Source: Pithys albifrons albifrons (lineage: Eukaryota; Chordata; Aves; Passeriformes; Thamnophilidae). Taken from it: 64,000 nt of DNA. Of the stretch, positions 22,614-34,085 are shown piece by piece. The translations under genes were made by a program, and so were the position numbers. The stretch covers positions 33,652,378 to 33,716,377 of the forward strand of contig NC_092467.1 in assembly GCF_047495875.1 (NCBI RefSeq), in the 5' to 3' direction. Below the pieces are notes generated by a model. The model did no database searches and was not told the origin of the DNA. It saw only the letters and a list, made by a program, of their open reading frames with translations. Each line of letters opens with the position of its first letter. The first letter of the stretch is position 1.

Positions 22614-23545
22614 AGAGTCCCAGTATCCCTGAGGCTGGCAAAGCCCTCCCAGACCCTGGAGCCCACCCTGTGCCCGATGCCCACCTTGGCAAAGCCCTCC
22701 CAGCCCATGGAGCCCACCCTGTGCCCAATGCCCACCTTGGCAAAGCCCTCCCAGCCCATGGAGCCCACCCTGTGCCCAATGCCCACCTTGGCAAAGCCCT
22801 CCCAGCCCCTGGAGCCCACCCTGTGCCCGATGCCCACCTTGGCAAAGCCCTCCCAGCCCATGGAGCCCACCCTGTGCCCAATGCCCACCTTGGCAAAGCC
22901 CTCCCAGCCCCTGGAGCCCACCCTGTGCCCAATGCCCACCTTGGCAAAGCCCTCCCAGCCCATGGAGCCCACCCTGTGCCCAATGCCCACCTTGGCAAAG
23001 CCCTCCCAGCCCATGGAGCCCACCCTGTGCCCGATGCCCACTTTAGCAAAGCCCTCCCAGCCCATGGAGCCCACCCTGTGCCCAATGCCCACCTTGGCAA
23101 AGCCCTCCCAGCCCATGGAGCCCACCCTGTGCCCGATGCCCACCTTGGCAAAGCCCTCCCAGCCCCTGGAGCCCACCCTGTGCCCGATGCCCACCTTGGC
23201 AAAGCCCTCCCAGCCCATGGAGCCCACCCTGTGCCCGATGCCCACCTTGGCAAAGCCCTCCCAGCCCATGGAGCCCACCCTGTGCCCGATGCCCACCTTG
23301 GCAAAGCCCTCCCAGACCCTGGAGCCCACCCTGTGCCCGATGCCCACCTTGTCCCCCAGCCCAGAGCACTCAGTGCCACAGCCAGTCCTGCCTTGGGCAC
23401 CTCCAGGGCTGGGCACTCCAAACCTCCCTGGGCAGCCCCTGCCAGTGCCTGCCCACCCTTTCCAGGAGGACATCCCTCCTGATGTCCAGCCTGAAGCTCC
23501 CCTGGTGCACCCTGGGGCTGTGTCCTCTCCTCAAACAGGAGAGGT
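22614..23545 (-). mobile_element. CR1 LINE 3' end carrying a 51-base array
   Basis: On the plus strand the reverse-complemented CR1 terminus (CCCAGTATCCCTGAGGCTGG) is followed not by CR1 body but by 14 tandem 51-base units. CR1 body then resumes at about 23,350: CACTCAGTGCCACAGCCAG, TTGGGCACCTCCAGGGCTGG, CACTCCAAACCTCCCTGGGC, CCACCCTTTCCAGGAGG. The unit aligns with the last ~55 bases of CR1 (compare GACTCGATGATCT with GGCTCCATGGGCT on the sense strand), so the array is an amplification of the element's own 3' end. Confidence 0.88.
22631..23351. repeat. 51-base minisatellite, 14 copies (CR1-derived)
   Basis: The unit contains CCACCTTGGCAAAGCCCTCC, CAGCCCATGGAGCCCACC and CTGTGCCCGATGC, with exact 51-base spacing. 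There are two main variable sites: CCATGG/CCCTGG/ACCCTGG and CCCGATG/CCCAATG (a CpG site). The first and last units share the rare CAGACCCTGG form. The period is divisible by three, so ORFs of about 300 residues exist on both strands; they simply follow the array. Confidence 0.96.
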
Positions 23546-25446
23546 CCATGCTGGTAAATAATTCAGCTGTGGGGAGTAACACGTAATAACTGAGTAATAA
23601 TGACTAACATTTGATTTCTTCCACTGATCTCCTCAAGCCCCACTCGTGTCTGAGCTGTTTGTTTGTCCAGGTGGCACCTCAAACGTTTTTCTCTGTCTCC
23701 TCTGAGCCTGTCAGCTGGATCTGCTTGTTCCCCTCACACAGCAACGCTCTGAATCCTCCAGTAATTTGCCTGCTTGCAATTCATATTTTATAAGCATTAA
23801 ACGTCTGCAACTGAGTGTCTTGGGCTGAGAAGATTTTCAAGATTTCCTCTGTCATTCATTTGTTGTCCTTTAATATTAATTTGCATTTCCAGGCAGCCTG
23901 ACAGCTGTCAGGAGGAACGAGCCTTTCAGCCTGCAAAGATCCCATGAATTTGGAACTGCCACACTTGGATTTGGGAAGAAAAAGCTGTTTAGTTGTGGGT
24001 TTGAGTTTTGTTTTTAAGGAATGGATAATGAATAAATTTCCAGCTGAGCTTTCTCTGTTAATGCTGCAGGGCAAGTGATTGGCACAGGAAACCTTTGCAC
24101 TAACCACAGTCATGGGAATTGCAGACAAAGGGAGCTGGATTCAAAGGACAGAATTTCCAGAGATCACAGGAGGCAAATTTTAGGGCACATTTGAGTGAGT
24201 TTCTTGGTCACTGCAAATTTCCCTGTCCAGAGTTTGCTGTCAAATGTAAGAATTCAAAGAACATACACTGGATTTTAGTCTTCCATGAGAAACTCACTGG
24301 ACTTTTGGGAAGTACCTGAGTATTGAGCAGCTCTAAATTGGGGTTTTTCCAGAGCAGCTGCAAATAAGAACAACAAACAGCTTTGGTCAAGAGACAGAGC
24401 AAACAGAGGCTCTGAGACAACCTGGTTCCATCAGCCCATGTCCTGTCTCAAGTGTAAGAGGTGTCATTAAACACTGACATAACATCAACACAGAATTAAA
24501 CTTCTCCAGGAATCTGTTGGAAAAATTACAGTCTGGAAACATTAACAAGTTGCTTTGCATAGAGCAGTGTGGCCTAGCAAGAAACACTTGGCTTTTTAAA
24601 AACCTTTTGGATATTCTACGTTAAAGGATTGGCCACTGCACTTTAATTGTCATAATCCCAGTGCCATAATCAAACTTCTGCTGTGCATTCCTTTTATTCT
24701 CTGCCTAAGAATGTGGCTTCTCCCTGTCAAACTTCTTTCCATTCCACAGATTCTCAGACTAAGATGCTCCCAAGGGCTCCTTTTCTCTTTGTTCTGCTTT
24801 TCTCCAATTTCTAACAACTTAATATTTCTTAATGACCTTAGTTGCAAAATACCAATGACCAAAACTTCAAAAGACCAAAATTCCAAAATACCAAGCCTTG
24901 GGTTTGTGGAGGGGACATGGAGGACATGCAGCAATGAGGGGTTTCCCCTCAATGCCACGTACTACTGAAATATTGATAAATACATACATTGGGTATTCCC
25001 AGCAGAAACTCCTGCTCTCAGATCTGATTCAGTGAACAATGTCATATACACTGAGAATGGCTCATTGCAAATTCTGCCATTTAAATGGGGATGGGAGATT
25101 AAAAATACCTTTCAATAAAGGACAGTCTTTCATTGGGTACACCCAACCCACCATTTCCTTAAAGGCCATTGTTTCAAGAGCATTAAGATCAGTATTTCGT
25201 GGCTCAGTCAATAATCCAAACTCAGTCACATTTCATTCTTAATAATTAACACTTGGTAAATCCTCTGGCTTTTTAAACCTGTGTGCTCTGCTGGATTAGG
25301 CAAACTGGCAGGACTCCAGAAATGCACCTTTACTGGGACTCCTCCCAGGGTGTGCACAGAGTTGCAGAGCCAGGGCCAGCCTGGGCTGCAGAGACAGACC
25401 CACCCCAGGGGCTGTTTGGGGACCTGAGGGGATGGCACCGACCTGC
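23546..25446. other. single-copy DNA
   Basis: Mostly AT-rich. ATTTGCAT lies at 23,879-23,886. An imperfect short repeat of ATACCAATGACCAAAAC-like words lies near 24,845-24,900. No exon recognised. Confidence 0.4.
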
Positions 25447-26738
25447 ACTGCTGACCCCACTGACCCTCATCACTGACCACTGCTGACCCCAGCACTGACC
25501 CCATGGCTGACCCCAGCACTGACCCTCATCACTGACCACTGCTGACCCCAGCACTGCCCCCCATGGCTGACCCCAGCACTGACCCCATGGCTGACCCCAG
25601 CACTGACCCCATGGCTGACCCTCATCACTTACCCTCATCACTGACCACTGCTGACCCCAGCACTGACCCCATAGCTGACCCTCATTACTTACCCTCATCA
25701 CTGACCACTGCTGACCCCAGCACTGACCCCATGGCTGACCCTCACCACTGACCCTCATCACTGACCACTGCTGACCCCAGCACTGACCCCATGGCTGACC
25801 CCAGCACTGACCCTCATCACTGACCACTGCTGACCCCAGCACTGACCCCATGGCTGACCCCAGCACTGACCCTCATCACTGACCACTGCTGACCCCAGCA
25901 CTGACCCCATGGCTGACCCCAGCACTGACCCTCATCACTGACCACTGCTGACCCCAGCACTGTCCCCCATGGCTGACCCCAGCACTGACCCCATGGCTGA
26001 CCCCAGCACTGACCCCATGGCTGACCCTCATCACTGACCCCATGGCTGACCCCAGCACTGACCCTCATCACTGACCACTGCTGACCCCAGCACTGACCCC
26101 ATGGCTGACCCCAGCACTGACCCTCATCACTGACCACTGCTGACCCCAGCACTGACCCCATGGCTGACCCCAGCACTGACCCCATGGCTGACCCCAGCAC
26201 TGACCCTCATCACTGACCACTGCTGACCCCAGCACTGACCCCCATGGCTGACCCCAGCACTGCCCCCCATGGCTGACCCCAGCACTGACCCCCATGGCTG
26301 ACCCCAGCACTGACCCCATGGCTGACCCCAGCACTGACCCTCATCACTGACCACTGCTGACCCCAGCACTGACCCCATGGCTGACCCCAGCACTGACCCT
26401 CATCACTGACCACTGCTGACCCCAGCACTGACCCCATGGCTGACCCCAGCACTGACCCTCATCACTGACCACTGCTGACCCCAGCACTGACCCCATGGTG
26501 ACCCCAGCACTGACCCCATGGTGACCCCAGCACTGACCCCCATGGCTGACCCCAGCACTGACCCCATGGCTGACCCTCACCACTGACCCTCATCACTGAC
26601 CACTGCTGACCCCAGCACTGACCCCATGGCTGACCCCAGCACTGACCCTCATCACTGACCACTGCTGACCCCAGCACTGACTCCCACTGGCCCTCATCAC
26701 TGACCACTGCTGACCCCAGCACTGCCCCCCATGGCTGA
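25447..26738. repeat. compound 59-base minisatellite, ~1.3 kb
   Basis: Built from short words: CACTGACCCCATGGCTGACC, CCAGCACTGACCC and CTCATCACTGACCACTGC. The commonest higher-order unit is 59 bases, seen as repeated ORF starts 59 bases apart on minus (26,334, 26,393, 26,452). Shorter ~24-base units are interspersed irregularly. It ends about 25 bases before the CR1 terminus at 26,763. Confidence 0.95.
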
Positions 26739-26762
26739 CCTGCATAGCAAATGCACACGATG

Positions 26763-27029
26763 CCAGAATCCCTGAGGTTGGAAAAGTCCTCCCAGCCCAT
26801 GGAGCCCACCCTGTGCCCCATGCCCACCTTGGCAAAGCCCTCCCAGCCCATAGAGCCCACCCTGTGCCCGATGCCCACCTTGGCAAAGCCCTCCCAGCTC
26901 CCTCAGCCCCTCCTGCTGCTCCAGCCCCTTCCCAGCTCCCTCAGCCCCTCCTGCTGCTCCAGCCCCTCAATGTGTCTCTTCTCCTGAGTGCCCAGAACTG
27001 GACAGAGCCCCTCAGGCACCTCAGCAGTG
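26763..27029 (-). mobile_element. composite CR1 fragment with two repeat types
   Basis: The plus strand begins CCAGAATCCCTGAGGTTGG (CR1 terminus) and has about 2.5 copies of the same 51-base unit as at 22.6 kb. It then jumps at CCCTCCCAG directly into CAGCTCCCTCAGCCCCTCC units (38 bases, two copies), followed by the CR1 block GCCCAGAACTGGACAGAGC. The CR1 section that should lie between is absent, so the piece is a deletion or recombinant joined at a short CCCAG match. Confidence 0.82.
26770..26893. repeat. 51-base CR1-derived minisatellite, ~2.5 copies
   Basis: Same unit as the 22.6, 40.15 and 45.8 kb arrays (CATGGAGCCCACCCTGTGCC, CCACCTTGGCAAAGCCCTCC). One unit reads CATAGAGCCC. Confidence 0.93.
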
Positions 27030-27984
27030 CAAAAGGCTTTGTCACAACAAAAAATAACCCAAATCCTTGTCAGCAAACCAGATTTAATTCCTTGCTATAC
27101 ATAGAAAAAAATGACACTCTGCTGAATTTTGTTCCCTCCCCAGCCCCAGCACAGGAAAATAAGGGAGTAAATGCAGAAACAAAGCAAACCCCTTTGCAGT
27201 GCTGTGGTCATGGCAGGAGCCTCCAACCCATCCCTCACTCCCTGAACTCCTCTGTAAAACAGCTCACACTGTCTCCACTCTGAGTCGAGTTCCCTGATCA
27301 ATAGAGCCTCCAAGGAATACTAAACACTTTCCAGGGAGAGAAAGGGAATTTAGATTAAGATTAAAAATCAGCTGTTGCCAGGGATGGGCAGTGTAAGCTG
27401 GTTCCTCTGCAGCATTTCAACAAATATTTCCCATTTTGCTATAGGTACTTAGATTGCTCTAATAAGAGCAGCTTGTTCCTTACAGCAGAACTCATCCATA
27501 CTTATTATTTTTCCAATAAAATAGGAAGTTTTTTCAGCTCTGTGCAATCACAGACAATTCCTCACACCTTATTTTTCAAAATAACATTTAGCTTGCACCA
27601 GTGTTTTACTTTTTAATGGAACAGGAATAAAACATCTGATTCTTCTCAAAACAAGCTATAAAATCTGGATTGAAAAGCAAGAGAGAAGGAATGAGGCATC
27701 ACCCTAATGAGGAAAAATCACTTTGGCTACATTTGTGTCTATCAGAGTCTTTCAGAATAAATCTGAGGGGGTTAGGAGAGAAAACAAACCTGCAGAGCCA
27801 TTCAGGGGAGTGTTTAACTGCACTTTGATGGCAATAACTGCAACAAGCACAGGGCTGGAATGGGCCTGGATTGGCAGAGCAGCTCCAGGGGCTGAGCTCA
27901 GAACTCACCTCCTGTGGAACTGGAAGGCAGAACCCCCCGAGAATGAGCTGCCTGTGCAGCCTCGTGTGGGACCCTCTGTGACAG
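27030..27984. other. single-copy DNA
   Basis: AT-rich; no exon, RNA gene or repeat recognised. Confidence 0.4.
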
Positions 27985-28612
27985 TCACAGAGTGAGGGAA
28001 CCCCAGACTGGGTTGGGTTGGGAGGGACCCCAAAGCCCCCCCAGTGCCACCCCTGCCTGGGCAGGGACACCTCCCACCAGCCCAGGGTGCTCCAAGCCCT
28101 GTCCAGCCTGGCCTGGGACACTCCCAGGGCTGGGGCAGCCACAGCTGCTCTGGGCACCTGTGCCAGGGCCTGCCCACCCTCCCAGCCAGGAATTCCTTCC
28201 CAATATCCCACCTGTGCCAGGGCCTGCCCACCCTCCCAGCCAGGAATTCCTTCCCACTATCCCACCTATCCCTGCCCTCTGGCAGTGGGAAGCCATTCCC
28301 TGTGTCCTGTCCCTCCATCCCTTGTCCCCAGTCCCTCTCCAGCTCTCCTGGAGCCCCTTCAGGCCCTGCCAGGGGCTCTCAGGTCTCTCCAGACTCTTCC
28401 CTTCTCCAGGTGACCCCCCAGCTCTCCCAGCCTGGCTCCAAAGGGGCTCCAGCCCTGCAGCATCTCCGGGGTCTCCTCTGGGCTCCTCCAGCAGCTCCAG
28501 TCCCTGTGCTGTTGTTCCCAGGGCTGGGGCAGCTCTGCAGGGTTTGGGGGCTCACAGAGGGGCACAGAGGGCACTGATCCATCCCTGGCCCTGCTGCCCA
28601 CCCTGTGGGATG
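27985..28612 (-). mobile_element. CR1 LINE 3' fragment, ~630 bases
   Basis: Plus strand: TCACAGAGTGAGGGAACCCC, GGGTTGGGAGGGACCCC, CTCCAAGCCCTGTCCAGCC, then blocks extending into the CR1 region with CAGGTGACCCCCCAGCTC and GGGGCTCACAGAGGGGC. Contains the 54-base duplication listed separately. Confidence 0.9.
28157..28264. repeat. 54-base tandem duplication inside CR1 (2 copies)
   Basis: CCTGTGCCAGGGCCTGCCC at 28,157 recurs at 28,211, and both copies continue through CCAGCCAGGAATTCCTTCCC to a TATCCCA. They differ by a single base (CAATATCC versus CACTATCC). Sibling CR1 copies, such as those at 2.7 and 50.0 kb, have this segment once. Confidence 0.95.
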
Positions 28613-29640
28613 ACCCCAGCACATGACACATCTCACTGCAGCTTCACAGTTCATTTCTTTTAGAGACATTTTACACTCAAATCTTTATACAAAATTAGCT
28701 TTCTTTGCTTTTTCTAAGCACAAGCAGCTCAGAGCCCTCCCAGACAGTGTCCATCCCATCCCTGGAGGGTGCCCAGTGCCCAGAGGTGCCCCCAGTGCCC
28801 AGAGCTGGTGCTGGCTGTGCCATGCAACGTGTGCCCATCCGGGCTGTGAGCCCACCAGGGTTCATCTCTGTGCCCCCCCCAGCTGCTCCCAGGGCTCAGG
28901 GGCTGCTGCTGCTGCAGGGACAAGATGCTGCCAAAGAACAGGCCCTTGGCTGAGAACTTCCCTCCCTATAAAACAGCAGCAAAAATACTCCCAGAGTTCT
29001 GGTAATGTTCAGGTGGGAGAGGAAGTTACACAAAAACAAGGTGTATTTTGAGAATAAGAGGAGAGAAAGCAATCTGGAAAGCTGTAATTAATCTGGGGGG
29101 GGTGGGGGTGGAGTGAGGGAACTGTGGGATTCGAGTCCAAGCTGGATGGCACTGCCATGGCCCTTCCCCTGGTGGGTTTGGGACTCAGAAGCACCTCCCC
29201 ACGGTGCAAAGCCAAGGGAGAGGAGCTGCAGCATTGCCATGGCCTTCAGCAGGCAGGGCACCAGGTCTGTGCCTGGCTCTGCAGCATCAGCACATGCAAG
29301 AGAAATCAGGCTGGGTGGTTCTTCACTGCCTTTGGGTAACAGGTCTGGAAATATCCCTGGAGTTGAGATGGAGTGTTGTGAAGATTAAAAACTGTGGCTG
29401 GGAGAGCAGCAGTGCAGCACCTCTTGGTGACAATCAGATACTGGATTGGTGGATGAAAATAACGGTCAGATGGAAAAGCTCAGGGACATATTTGGCCTTC
29501 AGACAACTGGGATTTTCTTTATTGGATATCTCTGATCTTGCTTGTACAGCCTTTATCCAATAAAGGTCTCCCTGCTGTGTGTACTCAGGGGCAAACACAT
29601 CAACCAAACATCTCCTGCTCCTCCCTGCTCCCAGGCACCC
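28613..29640. other. single-copy DNA
   Basis: Mixed; a G-rich run GGGGGGGTGGGGGTGGAG lies at about 29,095-29,112. The stretch at 28,740-28,960 has weak internal repetition (CAGTGCCCAGAG). No exon recognised. Confidence 0.4.
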
Positions 29641-29898
29641 CCTGAGCCTCCTTTTCTCCAGCTGAGCCCCCCCAGCTCCCTCAGCCCCTCCTGCTGCTCC
29701 AGCCCCTTCCCAGCTCCCTCAGCCCCTCCTGCTGCTCCAGCCCCTTCCCAGCTCCCTCAGCCCCTCTCCAGCTCCCTCAGCCCCTCCTGCTGCTCCAGCC
29801 CCTTCCCAGCTCCCTCAGCCCCTCCTGCTGCTCCAGCCCCTTCCCAGCTCCATTCCCTTCCCTGGACTTGCTCCAGCCCCTCAATGTCCCTTTTTGGG
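29641..29898 (-). mobile_element. CR1 fragment with 38-base repeats
   Basis: GAGCCTCCTTTTCTCCAGC then GAGCCCCCCCAGCTCCC corresponds to the reverse-complemented CR1 block that precedes the 'CTCCAGCCCCT...' segment. CAGCTCCCTCAGCCCCTCC / TGCTGCTCCAGCCCCTTCC is then repeated about five times before the copy ends in CTCCAGCCCCTCAATGTCCC. Confidence 0.8.
29670..29853. repeat. 38-base minisatellite, ~5 copies (CR1-derived)
   Basis: Unit CAGCTCCCTCAGCCCCTCC + TGCTGCTCCAGCCCCTTCC; one unit is truncated to 18 bases near 29,752-29,769. The same unit occurs twice at 26,895-26,970. Confidence 0.92.
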
Positions 29899-31608
29899 CT
29901 GGAAACCTCCTGTGGCAGAGACTCTGTCTTATATTCATTTAGATTTCCTCTGGGACAAGGACCACCATCTCAGAGGGTTATTCTGCCTGTTCCACCTGCA
30001 TCCCACCCAACCCTGTCCAGCAGCTTTACTTCCACCATTCCTTGTGGAATTTCACAGCCCCAAAGCAATCCTGGATGCTGAGGAAGAGGATTCCACTTCA
30101 GAGGGTTTTAAAGCACGCTGGGAATACTGAAAGGTTCTGAGAGCCCAAATTTCTGCCTTTCACCTTCATTTCAGAAGTGATGCCACAGGATCACAGAACA
30201 CCCCGAGCTGGAAGGCACCCACAAAGCCCTGGAGTTCAACTGCTGGCCCTGGGCAGGACACCCACCAATCCCCCTCTGCCTGGGGATTATCCCAGGAGGA
30301 AGCAGCCAGCTTTGTATCCAGAGGTTACTACTAGAAAACATCTCCATTTCAACTGGAAAATATCTAGAAATGTCCAACAACTGCTGAGTAAATCTTGTTA
30401 AGGGAAAGAGTCTCACATACAGGAAAGATCCCAATTACAAACTTATCTTCCTTTTCCTATAATGCCTCAAAGCTAAAGAAAGAGACCTCATGCTGGGAGC
30501 AGGGAGATAATACATGAGATTTCTGTTGTCATCTCTTAATCATGATTAGGCAATAAGGGAAAATCTGGATCAAAGTAGGAGGTAAGAAAAAATACTGACA
30601 ATCAGAAAAGGAAAAACAATCCAAACCATGTTGTTAATCTGAAAGGCTCTGGGAAATCTCCTAATTGTGCTCACAAAGAAAAGGGAAAAGATGCAAAGAT
30701 ACAGTGGGAAAAGCATCATGCCAGCCAAGAAGCTGGTGCCAGGGTGCCCACCCTGCCTGCCATGCACAGCACTGGCACTACCACCCCAAACCCTGGTGTA
30801 ATACAGAATCCAGGCCCTGGGCTTTGGGTAACCAAAATCCAGCTCTGTAAGCACAATTGGACCTTCTGAAGTGCTGCAGCTTCACTGGCTGCACCATAAG
30901 GCAAGACAGACATTTCTGGCATCTTGTATTTTGCTGATTGCAGACCCTGCTCCAGTCCCTTCAGGCCCTTGGTGGTCCCTTGCTGGGCTCTCCCCAGTAG
31001 GACTGCCCCTCTGCCATACTGGGAGCCCAGCACTGCCCCAGCATTCCCAGTGGGGCTTCCCCAGCCCTGGGTGGAGGGGAAGGACCTCCATGGTGGCACC
31101 AAACACATCCCTGTGGTCCCAGCACAGCCACAGCCTGGCACCTGCACAGCCCCCCAGCTGCTCCTGCCTGACCCCTGAGGGCACTTCAGAGGGACCCCAA
31201 CTGCCCAGGCAGCCCAGGGACCCTCCCCAGGGCTCCCACTGCCCATCCTCACACAGGTGGGTGCCCCTCAGTCCTGCCCTGGGACAGGACAGGGACGCTC
31301 CACGTTCCCCCCAGAGGGTCAGGATGGAGAGTCCTTGCAGCGGTTCCATCTCCCCGGGGGCTGCACCCAAGGGAGAGGCTTCTCCAAGCAGGAAGGTGGG
31401 CAGGAGTCAAGGAGAATTCAGGCAGTTTAATGTGGTTTAGAGCTACAGGAAAAGGGCCACAGTTCCTCAATGTTCTCTGTTAGCTGATAAACACAGAACC
31501 CAAATTATTAAAACCAAAAATTCCTCTCTAGATCCAGCTGAGGAGCAGACAAAGCTGATAAAAACATCTGGTGCTGCTTGACTGACAAACTTCACAATTA
31601 ATGACACA
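29899..31608. other. single-copy DNA
   Basis: Apart from the CR1 piece at 30,189 no feature is recognised. AT-rich at 30,300-30,700 and GC-moderate at 30,740-31,400. Confidence 0.4.
30189..30300 (-). mobile_element. CR1 LINE 3' end, short
   Basis: GATCACAGAACACCCCGAGC, TGGAAGGCACCCACAAAG and GGCCCTGGGCAGGACACCC resemble the reverse-complemented terminus of a CR1. Confidence 0.75.
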
Positions 31609-31818
31609 AGGAAGGAATTCCTGGCTGGGAGGGTGGGCAGGCCCTGGCACAGGTGCCCAGAGGAGCTGTGGCTGCCCCAGCCCTGGGAGTGTCCCAGGCC
31701 AGGCTGGACAGGGCTTGGAGCACCCTGGGCTGGTGGGAGGTGTCCCTGCCCATGGCAGGGGTGGCACTGGGTGGGCTTTGAGGTCCCTCCCGACCCCACC
31801 CAGTCTGGGGTTCTGGTA
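31609..31818 (+). mobile_element. CR1 LINE 3' fragment
   Basis: Sharply 5'-truncated at AGGAAGGAATTCCTGGC and ends CCCAGTCTGGGGTTCTGG. Close match to the 50.0 and 53.3 kb copies. Confidence 0.9.
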
Positions 31819-33499
31819 TATTCTAGCAGGCAATAATAAAACTGTCTTTTCTTGGACTCATGAACACCTCTGAGGACTCTTCATCTCAGCCACAAGCCAG
31901 GCATTTATATGCAGATAACAGTTTAAAATGTGGCAAATTCAAATGGTGGTATTAAAACCACATTATACAAAAATAAATGAGTGTGTGGGTGTGAATTTGG
32001 GCTGTCAGACCCCCAAGCTGTGATGCACATCCATCTCTTCCTCCAGCCTGTCCCACGCAGAGCCTGAGTGAGGAGCATCCCTGCTCTGCACACCAAGTCC
32101 CAACCTCCATCTCCTCCTCCCATCACCCACAGACAGCCCAAGGACCTGGTTAGTTCTGCGAGTGCTCAGAACTGGCAGGCTCAGGTTTCACCTCACAGTG
32201 CTCAGTGCACTGAGCTGTGGGTCCAGCAAGGCAGGACCATCCTGGACAGCAGGTAAAGTGGCTCATTTTTGTGGGTACCTCCAGATCACTATTACACATT
32301 TCAGACATTCTCCCTCTAAACCACAGAAATTCCCTGGTTTCATTGACATCAGTGCAGATTTATTGAGATCCCTCAGTCTTGCTCTTCATGTTTATTCACT
32401 CCCTGTTCCTCACTCAGAGCAATCACCAGGCTGAGAGCCTTGCTGAGGGTTTATGGCATGGCAGAAGCTCCTGCCTTAAATAAAAAGGGTCAGACTTCCA
32501 AGTATTGCTTGAGAAATTAATCCAAGCAAGTGTTAAGTCAGATGTGCTGGTTCACTGATGCCACACAGTGTGGACTCTGCTTTTGGGCTCAGGTGATAAG
32601 AATCAGTTCAATCTGTTCTCTTTAATTCTGATACAAGTCAAAACTTCCACTTCAATTACCAAAATTCACTCTCATTTGTATGAAGGAAATGGAAAGTTCA
32701 GGTGGCAAAGAAAACAAGGCCAAATTTCAGAGTCAGTCCCTGTGCTGACATTTTTTCCTGTGCAGATGCATTAATGGAGGTTAAAAACGACACCTGGAAG
32801 GCCTAAAGGAAAAAAGTAATATAAGAAGTGGCTACTCAACAATGTTGCCTAAATTATCACTGAAATAGCACAAACAAAGCACTCAGACAACTCTTGGGAA
32901 AGACACCTGCCTTCATCTTTAGGCACTGAAATAAACTCTGGCCACTTCTTGGTGCAGGAGCAGAGAGGGAAGGTCAGTGAGAGCCTGGCCTTGAACACCT
33001 GCAGCTCAAGGGCTGGAAAATCAGTGGATAGAGAGCCACCCATAACACAGAGGGTTCACCAGGTCTGGTTTTCCTATTAATGCACAGAATGAACAGAAAC
33101 TCATCAGAGAAATGCAAGAGGGAGCTCAGATCTGTTGTCCCAGACCCAGACAAGCCCACCCATGAAGCATCCTGGGAAGGTGGGTCAGCTCCCTGAGCCC
33201 TCCATGACCAAATTCCACAGTCTCCTCAGTAATTCATTGCACTGTTCTGAACTGTGGTTCCAAACCAAGTTTCCCTTCCTGATTGACCCAATTGCAATTT
33301 CCACTGTTGGTAACTCTGGGAAGTGCCCCCGGCTGTGCTGGCACAGCTGCAGCAATGCCACTGCCCATGGCAAGGGCTGGCCCTCTCCAGGGAGGCAGCA
33401 ACTCCCAGCACCTCTGGGCATCTCTGGAAAAAGCACCATGAATTTTAGCCTTTGGCCAAGGGCAGCCACAGTGTTCAATCTGAGCTGACAGAACGGGGT
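31819..33499. other. single-copy DNA
   Basis: No exon, RNA gene or repeat recognised; AT-rich at 32,240-33,120. Confidence 0.4.
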
Positions 33500-33632
33500 G
33501 CCACTGCTGTGCCTGCCCTGGGCAGGGCTGGGTGGCACACTCCGGGCTGGGAGGTGTCACTGCCCATGGCAGGGGTGGAACAAGAGGAGCTTCAAGGCCC
33601 CTCCCAACCCAAACCAGCCTGGGATTCTGTGC
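33500..33632 (+). mobile_element. CR1 LINE 3' end, internally deleted
   Basis: CTGCCCTGGGCAGGGCTGG then GGGCTGGGAGGTGTCACTGC, CCTCCCAACCCAAACCAGCC and TGGGATTCTGTG. The usual GCTTGGAGCAGCC block is missing. Confidence 0.8.
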
Positions 33633-33828
33633 CAGCAGCAGGAAATCAGGGGGTGAATTTGTCCTTCTCACACTGATAAACATTGGCTCCATGAAAAGGG
33701 AATTCAATGCTTTGCTGGAGAAGAAAGAGCGTGGACTGGCACCAGTGAATAATGCAGGTGGGAGGGGACCTCTGGCAGACATGGGGTCCTCCCCTCCACA
33801 ATGACTAAATCAAAGCCCAGAACTATTA

Positions 33829-34085
33829 GAATCACAGAATTGGCCAGGCTGGAACAGCCTCTGACATCATCAGTTCCAACCACCCCCCAGCAGTGCCAAG
33901 GCCACCACTGCCCATGTCCCCAAGTGCCACATCCCTCCAGCGATGGGGATCCACCCCTGCCCTGGGCAGCTGTGCCAGAGCTGGACAGCCCTTTCCATGG
34001 AGAAATTTTCCCAATATCCAACCTAAACTTCCCTGGCACAACTTGAGGCTGCTTCTCTTGTCCTGTTTTAAAGAGAAGGCAGGAA
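33829..34085 (-). mobile_element. CR1 LINE 3' end, unexpanded relative of the 47.3 kb copy
   Basis: Plus strand: AGAATCACAGAATTGGCCAG, CAACCACCCCCCAGCAGTGC, CAAGGCCACCACTGCCCATG, TCCCCAAGTGCCACATCC, GGGCAGCTGTGCCAGAGCTG, TTTCCCAATATCCAACC. The segment that forms the 24-base array at 47.4 kb is present here only about once, so this copy shows the ancestral arrangement. Confidence 0.9.

Noticed and set aside
22501..23561. Proteins of ~300 residues on both strands (repeats such as GHRVGSMGWEGFAKVGI)
   Set aside because: The same 51-base CR1-derived array gives long ORFs in several frames and at three other loci; no start or exon context.
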